Below, one piece after another: positions 56,826 to 64,000 of a stretch of 64,000 nucleotides of DNA. A program made the position numbers and the translations under genes. This stretch comes from Artocarpus heterophyllus (taxonomy: Eukaryota; Streptophyta; Magnoliopsida; Rosales; Moraceae). The notes under the pieces were generated by a model. The model worked only from the letters and a program-made list of their open reading frames with translations. It was not told the origin of the DNA and searched no databases. The stretch is from the NCBI GenBank assembly GCA_025403435.1, contig CM046341.1, forward strand, positions 18,003,460 through 18,067,459, written 5' to 3'. Every line of letters starts with the position of its first letter. Within the stretch, counting starts at the first letter, position 1.

Positions 56826-57153
56826 AATTCAAGATAAACTTGTTGGATTATCTAGAATATTTATTTTCTTAGAGATTATCTAAATATGGTTGTTTTAATC
56901 AGATAAGTTTCCAACTAGGTTATTTCAATTCAAACTGAGACTTTGTCCTAAAAATCTCGTGTGGGAAATAAAAGATTCTCAAGGATCATTTACCGTAAGT
57001 TTAGCAGGCCGATCTTCAAGTTTGGCCTACCAATGGAGTAATTTCGATAGGCTGATCTGGTTAGCTTATGCATATAGCATGTCAAACTTGTGTTTTGAAA
57101 AATACTTTAGAATAAAAATTTTAAAATTTCTACTTCGCACTATTTTTCTAACA
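56826..57153 (+). repeat. 5' LTR remnant of copia 4
   Basis: Only about 328 bp of the about 2-kb LTR: it begins in mid-LTR (AATTCAAGATAAACTTGTTG) and jumps at about 57060 from the GC-dyad part (GGCTGATCTGG) to the 3' end (TTAGCTTATGCATATAGC). TATA box, R region and most of U3 are absent. It ends ...CACTATTTTTCTAACA. Confidence 0.8.
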
Positions 57154-57155
57154 AT

Positions 57156-57167
57156 TGGTATCAGAGC
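57156..57167 (+). other. Primer binding site of copia 4
   Basis: TGGTATCAGAGC, perfect complement to initiator tRNA-Met, two bases inside the 5' LTR remnant. Confidence 0.9.
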
Positions 57168-58855
57168 TATAGTTTTCACATAAATTTACAAGTTTGTGAT
57201 CTGCTATATGTATAAATTATGTGATCTTGATCTCTTATATGGTTGAATTTAATTTTTTTAGAGAGTTGGCACTCTAAGCTTTCTATATATTTATATATTG
57301 TCATGGATTATATGGTGAATGTTTATTAATTAATTATGGTTGATTAAATTATTATTTAATTATTAATTAATTTATGCTGGTTATGGTTCTTTAGAGGTTA
57401 GAATGTGTATCTAGGTTTTTTATATAATTAGATGGTAGTCATCATTACTGTCTAGGAATTATTATTTAATTTTAAATTTATAAGAATTTTGTAATTAAAT
57501 AATTATTCAGAGAAAATGGACCTAGAAGATGGATCTAGAAGATGGATGATAGTAGTACCAAAGGTATTTCCTGAGTCTCTAAATTTTAATATTTTTGAAT
57601 TGTCAAAAATAAGATTGAAAAATTATGTAAAAACTGTATTTTCTGAAAACGTGAATTTAGCTCAGTCGATAGGCCGAACCCTCATATTTAGAAGGCCGAT
57701 GGTCTCAAATAGGTAAGCCGAATTGCGAGGTTCGATAGGCCATCCGTGGGGCAAAATTTTGACCGCTCTAGTGGCAAGCCAAACTTTCAAGTTTGGTATG
57801 TCGATCTGTCATGACCAGCAGGCTGGACTGTGAGGTTTGGCAGACCAAAGAGTAGTGACGGGCAGGCCGATTACACAAATCGGCATGTCTGTAGAAAGTT
57901 ATGTTTTTTTAGGAAAGGTGCGTTTTTTTGTGCAATTTTGATTTTATTTTTGAGATAATTTTGAGAAACATTAAATTTGGATATGATTGGAAATATTAAG
58001 TATTTGATCTATATGGGATTGAAGACTTGAAGATGGATAATACATGAATAAGATGCAATTTGAGGATTTAAGGATGAAAAATTGATAATATGTTTCGATT
58101 TATTTATTGTAATCTTTAAGTTCTTTTCTCTAGGGTGGAACCATAAAATTTACGGCTATTTATTATTGTTTTGCTTATAGCTCTGTATGATTGCTTTGCT
58201 TGCCTGCATTATAATATGATTTACAATGTATGTTGATAATATGTCATATATAATAGGGAGTGCCGCTCATTAAAAATTGTTCATGCATGATTTTAAAATA
58301 AAACATTGATTTCAAAAGATTGAGTATGAGAAGATTTTCGAAGAGAGGACCTACGGCCTCTATCGTTGGTCCATAAATAGCACATGGTGGTTTCGACCCC
58401 TAGGAAAGGACTTCATCATGTACCAAGTTGGATCTCTGAAAGGATAAGGTTTTTTAGCAGGATTTATTGTTGCACACCCCTAGGTGGTGATTATAAATCA
58501 TGGATAAAATATTAAAACGATGATTGTACACTCATATTAATTTTATTATTAACCTCCCCTAGGAGCTCTGTTAATAAAATTGATGGTCAAAGAAACGATT
58601 ATTAATATAAAATGGATCAAACGGGTCCTTGATGGCATATATTAATAAGAAGGGGATCTGTATTCCTAATTGAATTTAGTAAGTCTCCTCTAGACGGCTT
58701 GTTGAATTCTGAGTTAGGAATTATCGTTGTGAGGTTGTGATTTTTTTTTCAAGGTCTTGACATATAAACACATTGTATGTTTTACATAATTGTGTTATCT
58801 TACTAAATTTTTATGGTTTGTTTGCTTATGTTTGGTATATGATTCTTTATTATAG
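57168..58855 (+). other. 5' leader of copia 4 with dyad array and hairpins
   Basis: Homologous to the copia 1 leader and read here in the sense direction. The dyad array lies at about 57664-57890 (GATAGGCCGAACC, GGTAAGCCGAATTGC, GGGCAGGCCGATTAC, ATCGGCATGTC). Hairpins: GACCCCTAGGAA (58395-58406), CACCCCTAGGTG (58475-58486, perfect), CTCCCCTAGGAG (58554-58565, perfect) and a decayed CTCCTCTAGACG (58685-58696). No coding sequence; frame 57516-57716 is not supported. Confidence 0.65.
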
Positions 58856-59660
58856 ATGTCTAAAAATGTTTTATCTTCAATACTTGATAAAAACCAATAA
58901 TTAACCAGTGAGAATTATAATGATTGGAAATAGAACCTAAACATCATCCTATCCTTTGAGAAACTAAAATTTGTGCTGACAACTCTGTGTCCTCCCGAGC
59001 CTATAGGAGATTCCACTAATGAGCAAATTCCAGCGTATGATTGCTGAAAAGATACTAATGATCAGGCTCGTTGTTATGTTATGGCCATCATAAATAATGT
59101 GCTGCAGGCTCAACATGAAGATTATGAGACTGCAAAACAAATTTTGGATAATCTTGAAGACATATTTGGAGGCCAGGCCCTAAGAAAACGGCAATGGGCA
59201 CTTCAGAAACTTCTTAACTACAAACAAAGGCAGGGGACGTCTATGAAGGAGCATATGATGTTGGTCATAGGTTACCTTGTTGAGGCTCAAACCATCGGAG
59301 CTGACATTGATGCTGAAACACAAATGACTATGGTCCTTGAGATTTTGTCTAAGGAATTTATTCCATTTAGAGCTACATTTAATTTAAGCAATAGACAGGA
59401 TATGACCTTGCCTGAGTTGATGAAGCAGTTACAGGAGTTCAAAATTCTGATTAGGGAAACTCCTGTTGGTGGTGAGGCCAACTTGGTAGCTACGTCTGGT
59501 TCTAATCCTAACCCAGAGAATGGAAAGAAGCAATAGGCCAAGAATGAGAAGTCTTCTATTCCTGCAACTGGCAAGAATAAGAAGAAGAAAAAGAAGAAAA
59601 GAAGCTCAAATACTTTTTTTGCGGGAAGGTCGGGCACATCAAGAAGAATTGCAAGGACTA
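58856..59660 (+). pseudogene. Gag of copia 4
   Basis: ATG at 58856 begins MSKNVLSSILDKNQ, then an extra TAA codon absent from copia 1. Frame 59081-59536 gives YETAKQILDNLEDIFGGQ, a long helical part, and GGEANLVATSGSNPNPENGK before a TAG. The basic tail and knuckle follow (about 59540-59655): YFFCGKVGHIKKNC, with the first Cys replaced by Tyr. A short deletion precedes the knuckle. Confidence 0.8.
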
Positions 59661-59699
59661 CCTTTCCCGATGAGGTAGGTGTGATCTTCTGGTTGTTGA

Positions 59700-60020
59700 A
59701 ACCTGTTGGTTAAGGAATCAAGTGACACTTGGGTCATAGATTTTGGAGCAACTAATTTTGTTTGTGTTTCTCTATAGGGCTTCAAAGAAACGAGAAGTTT
59801 GCTGCATGAAGACTTCACGCTTTGGATGGGCGATGGATCCTTAGTGTTGGCTGAAGCAATGGGAGACATCTACCTTTACTTTGATAATTATAGGAATTTA
59901 TTTTTGCGAGATTGTTTTTGTGTTCCTAAACTTAAAAGGAATTTAATTTCTATAGCTTGTTTATTTAAAGACTCTTATTTAGTTTCTTTTAATAACAAAA
60001 TAATGATTTGTAAAAAATAA
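59700..60020 (+). pseudogene. Protease region of copia 4
   Basis: TWVIDFGATNFVCVSL: the DSGA box is DFGA (codons 59739-59750), the same Ser-to-Phe change as in copias 1 and 2. Frame 59799-60020 continues with LHEDFTLWMGDGSLVLAEAM, CFCVPKLKRNLISIACLFK. The catalytic Asp itself is kept. Confidence 0.65.
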
Positions 60021-61246
60021 ATCTTTTATCTATTATGGATGGATGCAAAATAATCTATATTTTATGAAATATAAGATGGACTTATTGCTGAACACTAAGG
60101 ATAATGATAATAACTCTAAAGACTCAAAACTTTTCACACTAATAAAACTTATCTTTAGCATTTGTGACTAGGTCATATTAACCTGAATAGAATTCAAAGG
60201 TTGGTAAGGGATGGACCTTTAAGTCACTTAAAGGTGGAATCTATACTACAATGTGAATCTTGTTTAGAGGGTAAAATGATCAAAAGACCATTTAGGTCTA
60301 AGGGCAATGGGGCCGTAAGGGTTCTAGAACTTGTGCATAATATATGTAGACCTATGAACATCTAGGCACGAGAAAGGTATGAGTATTTCATCACATTTAT
60401 TGATGATTACTTAAGGTATGGTAAGTGTACCTGATGCACCACAAAAGCGAAACTTTTGAGAAGTTTAGGAAGTTTTGGGCTGAAGTGGAAAAGCAATTGG
60501 GTAAAACCATGAAGGCACTTTCTAATGAGTTCTTAGGGTACTTATTAGAGAATGGGATTTTATCCCATTTGACTGCGCCATGCACTATGCAGCAGAGTGG
60601 CATAGTTGAGAGAAGAAATAGGACATTTTTGGACATGGTCAGGTCTATGATGAGTTATTCATCATTGCCTTTATCCTTTTGGGGATATGCATTATAAACC
60701 GCATGTTATCTTTTGAACAATGTACCTTCAAAATTGGTCCCTAAAACTCCTCACGAGTTGTGGATGGGGAAAAGGACATCCTTAAACCACATTTGCATAT
60801 AGAGATGTCCGGCTCATGTCCTGTTTAAGGATGCGAATAAGTTGAAAGCACGTTTAAAAGTTTATGTGTTTGTAGGATATCCAAAAAGGACTAAAGAGGG
60901 TTATTTCTATAACCCAAAGCAAAGTAAAGTCTTTGTTTCAACTAATGCAACTTTCCTTGAGGAAAGTTACATCGACGACTTTAAGCCTCGAAGCAAAGTG
61001 GTGTTTGAGGAGTTGGCGAGTGATTCGATCACTCTGGGGGTTCCAAATAAAACCATTCCAATTAGTGTAGAAAAACCAACCGAAACCAAACAACAACCTA
61101 AGGAGCTTCAGTGTAGTGGGAGGATCGGGCATCAACCTGAAAGGTGTATGTTTAACGGTGAAGCCTTTTTAAGCAAACCGGCTAAACATGACAGGGATCC
61201 TTACACTTATGAAGAAGCTATAGAGGATGTTGATTCAAAACTCTAG
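60021..61246 (+). pseudogene. Integrase of copia 4, second catalytic Asp region deleted
   Basis: Readable pieces: pre-integrase LGHINLNRIQRLVRDGPL and CESCLEGK (about 60170-60275), FITFIDDYLRYG (about 60390-60420), MHHKSETFEKFRKFWAEVEK. Frame 60425-60697 then runs from MKAL directly to SNEFLGYLLEN, so the family phrase around RSDRGGEYL with the second Asp of the DDE triad is gone (about nine codons). The Glu side ([16 protein letters not shown]) and C-terminus (60842-61246: [18 protein letters not shown], then linker to EDVDSKL) follow. Confidence 0.75.
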
Positions 61247-62020
61247 ACAGAGGCCATGAACACAGAGATGAAGTCTATGGAGACTAATCGGGTCTAGGAG
61301 CTTGTAGATCTTCCTAAAGGAACAAAACCCATAGGGTGTAAGTGGATTTATAAGAGAAAGAGAGGAGTGGATGGAAAATTCAAAACCTATAAGGCTAGAC
61401 TGATAGCTAAGGGATACACGTAAAAGAAATGAATCGATAACGAGGAAACCTTTTTGCCTGTAGCCATGCTTAAGTCCATTCACATTTTCTTGTCCATAAC
61501 TACCACTCACGACTACAAGATTTGGCAGATGGACTTCAAGATGGCCTTTCTGAATGGTTATCTTGGTGAGTCCATATATATGGTACAACTAGATAGGTTC
61601 AAGGCCAAGGGTCAAGAGGGTAACGCTTGTAAGCTGCTAAAGTCAATATATGGACTTAAGTGGGCTTCCTATTCTTAGAACATAAGATTTGATTAGGTGA
61701 TCAAGACTTATGGGTTTGAACAAAATGTTGACTAACAATGTGTTTACAGATACATTAAGGATAGGAATGTGGTTTTTTTACTACTCTATGTAAATGACAT
61801 TCTGCTAATTGGCAATGACATTGGGGCATTGTCATTGGTCAAATAATGGTTGATTAAGCAATATGACATGAAAGACTTGGGTGAAGCAAATTTTGTTCTC
61901 AGTATCTAGATCTTTTGGGATAGGAAGAACATAATGATAGCTTTATCCCAAGTCGGCTACATAGATAAAATTCTCAAAAGGCCTACAATGTAGGATTCTA
62001 AGAAAGGTGGGCAACCATCT
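61247..62020 (+). pseudogene. Reverse transcriptase of copia 4, YVND
   Basis: [29 protein letters not shown], then MDFKMAFLNGYLGESIYM (usual MDVKTAFLNG), YGLKWASYS, and LLYVNDILLIGNDI at about 61780-61815: the first Asp of the YVDD box is Asn (GAT to AAT), which would abolish polymerase activity. Several TAG/TAA stops. Frame 61454-61678 is the longest open piece. Confidence 0.78.
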
Positions 62021-62774
62021 AGGTCTGAAATTACTCTTTCTAAGAAAGACTCGCCAAAGTCTAATGAAGAAAGAGAATGCATGAAGGAAGAGCCTTATGC
62101 TTTGATAGTGGGTAGTCTCATATATGCCATGCTTTGCACACGACCGAATATTAGTTATGCGGTCGGGATAGTGAGTCGATTTTAGTTAAATCCAGGACCA
62201 AACCATTGGATTGTGGTCAAGCATATTTTCAAGTACCTGAGAAGGACTTGAGGGTATATGCTTGTATATTTGTGTGAGGTTTAACACCTCTAGAATATAT
62301 TGACTCAGATTTCGAATCCTGTATAGATTCGAGGAGATTGACTTCAGTTTTGTGTTTACTTTAGGCGATAGTGCCATTGTTTGGAGAAGTATCAAGCAAG
62401 ATTGTACTTTGGAGTCAACAATAAAGGCCGAGTATGTGGCAGCTAGTGAAGCTTCAAAAGAAGCAGTCTAGCTCTGCAAGTTCTTTGGGGATCTTGAGGT
62501 AGTTCCTGGTATGGATAAGGCGATATCGCTGTATTGTGACAACACTACAGCGATAGCTAATGCTAAGGAACCAAGATTTAATAAAAAAAGTATGCATATT
62601 GATAGGAGGTATCATGTGATAAAGGACCTCGTAGAGGGCAGACATGTTGCTGTATGCAAAATCGTATCTGAGGACAATATAGCCAATCCATTCACGAAGA
62701 CACTAACTGCGAGAGTTTTTGAGGGGCATGTGGAAGCTATGGGGATGCAAGATATGTCACATTTACTCACTTAG
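62021..62774 (+). pseudogene. RNase H of copia 4
   Basis: Upstream part with YAMLCTRPNISYAVGIVSRF (about 62120-62185) and an AEYVAASEASKEAV segment (about 62425-62470) that ends at a TAG. Frame 62511-62774 reads MDKAISLYCDNTTAIANAKEP, KKSMHIDRRYHVIKDLVEG, CKIVSEDNIANPFTKTL and ends with LLT and a stop just before the polypurine tract. Confidence 0.78.
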
Positions 62775-62788
62775 TGCAAGTGAGAGAT
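62775..62788 (+). other. Polypurine tract of copia 4
   Basis: GTGCAAGTGAGAGAT beside the 3' LTR; one G is changed to A relative to the other copies. Confidence 0.75.
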
Positions 62789-64000
62789 TGGTAGACACGT
62801 ATGCCTTAAGGAGAAAAATGTATTATATTTTTGGAGACATTGTTATCAATAAAGAGTTTATTTATTATTCACATGCTAAGTGTTGTCCTCTTTATGTTCA
62901 TATTTGTTGGATGTATGATATGCAAACAACAGTCTGAGATTATCGGTCTAAGCTTTTAGAATCAGGCATATGATGGACAGATTATGTGACATATGATAGA
63001 CAGATTATGTGAAAGACATGATTCTAAAGGTAACGGTCTAAATTATAAGATCCGTAATCGAAGGAATAAGGTTGGGTGCTTTATTCATGCAAAGATTGCT
63101 ATGTTATCTATATCCCTAACGGGAGATGATTTGTCTTGGCCATCGGAGGTGGACTCCACGAATAAAAACATTAGTGCATTGTCATAGGTGACGATGCATT
63201 GGATCGAAACATAAAGTATAATTGATTTGGATTAATAATTTTGTCTCAGCAAATCAATTCACTTTAGACAATCATATGTGTTGTACCTTAATCTTAAGAT
63301 GAATAGTGGGCCCTTTGTCTTAACTTATGTCTTTTGATGTATCAAAGGGTGACATTTATATTTTATATTGGTACGCATGTCGGTACGTTGGAGACATGAC
63401 TCTTAATAGCATAGACCTGTTATTTATAGATACAAAATCCATAGCTTCTCTTCAGGAGTCGATGACATCCTCTTATATGTGTTATCCTGTAATTGAAAGA
63501 CTGGAGCGCTTAACCATTTAGATATAAACGTGTAACCAATTGGTATACTATCTTTAGATGGTAAGTTTTCTGATGGTGAGATAATGGAACGTAAGAGAAA
63601 AATAATTAGGAAGGTAAGATAGAATTTATCCTTAAGCCAATTATGGAAAATCCTATAGGGAAATGATACATTATGATATGCCATGGAGACTTTGCTACAG
63701 GCTTCGTAATTTTTTATTGTTCAAGAGTGCAACTCTAAGCTTTTAGTGGAGTAACGTTAGAGTTGATAATTATGAAATATATATTTGAGGTATTGGGTTT
63801 CATAATTATCAGGAGCTTGAACTATATAGGTCTATCAGGTCTCTTTTGCCAGCTTATAATAAATCCTGTAATTTTCAATAAATTGGTGACTTATGTTAAA
63901 TTATTAGATTGACTGAATTTCGATAGGATCAGATAATTCATGTCTGTTTATCAATTAAATTAATTTTGTAAATTATTTAAAGATAAACTTGTTGAATTAT
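62789..64000 (+). repeat. 3' LTR of copia 4, cut by the window end
   Basis: Starts TGGTAGACACGTATGCC (canonical TGTTAGACA) and aligns with the solo LTR for about 1.2 kb up to the end of the window. It contains a 23-bp tandem duplication (62967-63012). Confidence 0.82.
62967..63012. repeat. Tandem duplication, 2 x 23 bp, in the copia 4 LTR
   Basis: CATATGATGGACAGATTATG... (62967-62989) is repeated at 62990-63012 with one difference; the other LTRs of the family have a single unit. Confidence 0.8.

Larger units (their letters stand above)
56826..64000 (+). mobile_element. Copia 4: copia element running off the window, plus strand
   Basis: A shortened 5' LTR (56826-57153), primer site, 1.7-kb leader, gag, protease, integrase, RT and RNase H remnants, polypurine tract and a 3' LTR from 62789 that continues past the end of the window. 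Stops and shifts throughout. Its insertion point corresponds to about LTR1 position 26910. Confidence 0.88.

Overview
This window looks like heterochromatic, repeat-rich nuclear DNA of a flowering plant (species not identified). The evidence is Ty1/copia and chromodomain-type Ty3/gypsy LTR retrotransposons nested in one another, primer binding sites matching initiator tRNA-Met, MITE-like elements, AT-rich spacers, and no recognisable host gene, tRNA or rRNA. No intact protein-coding gene was found: every coding stretch I can place is a broken transposon polyprotein.

Layout. 112-960 (minus) is a decayed UBN2-type gag with a CCHC knuckle. 961-4255 is AT-rich DNA with one good MITE (1313-1466), one doubtful one, and a GC-richer patch (3838-4200). 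4367-13123 (minus) is an old Tat/Ogre-type Ty3/gypsy element with most of its RT core deleted; it is interrupted by an unclassified LTR-like insert (about 7030-8745) and a copia solo LTR (10974-12979, TSD CTTAG). From 13807 the window is a Russian doll. The outermost element is an old Ty3/gypsy with exceptionally long LTRs (about 4.7 kb; termini TGTAATGACC / GGGTCATTACA). Its 5' LTR (13807-28182) contains a complete copia element (copia 1, 13858-23508, minus, two 2024-bp LTRs, TSD TTAAC). Its internal region contains a young chromovirus (31744-37494, plus, two 513-bp LTRs about 2 percent apart). Its 3' LTR (39168-41729 and 56318-56825) is split by copia 2 (41730-51216, minus) joined head to head with a 5'-truncated copia 3 (51217-56317, plus), and is then cut by copia 4 (56826 to beyond the window, plus).

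History. The solo LTR and copias 1-4 belong to one family or close relatives (LTR about 2 kb, opening with TGTTAGA in most copies, gag beginning MSKN). By-eye LTR comparison orders the insertions: outer gypsy LTRs about 15 percent apart (oldest), copia 2 strongly diverged, copia 1 about 5 percent, chromovirus about 2 percent. No element keeps an uninterrupted polyprotein.

I do not see a new enzymatic system. The most interesting signals are in the copia family: (i) a long 5' leader with a row of small hairpins with a four-base loop (stem-CCTA-stem), two of which differ by a compensatory base-pair change; (ii) a dense array of CGGC-NN-GCCG dyads in the leader, echoed in the LTR; (iii) three of four copies sharing a protease active-site change from DSGA to DFGA, suggesting spread in trans; and (iv) a window-internal empty site that confirms the copia 1 insertion to the base.
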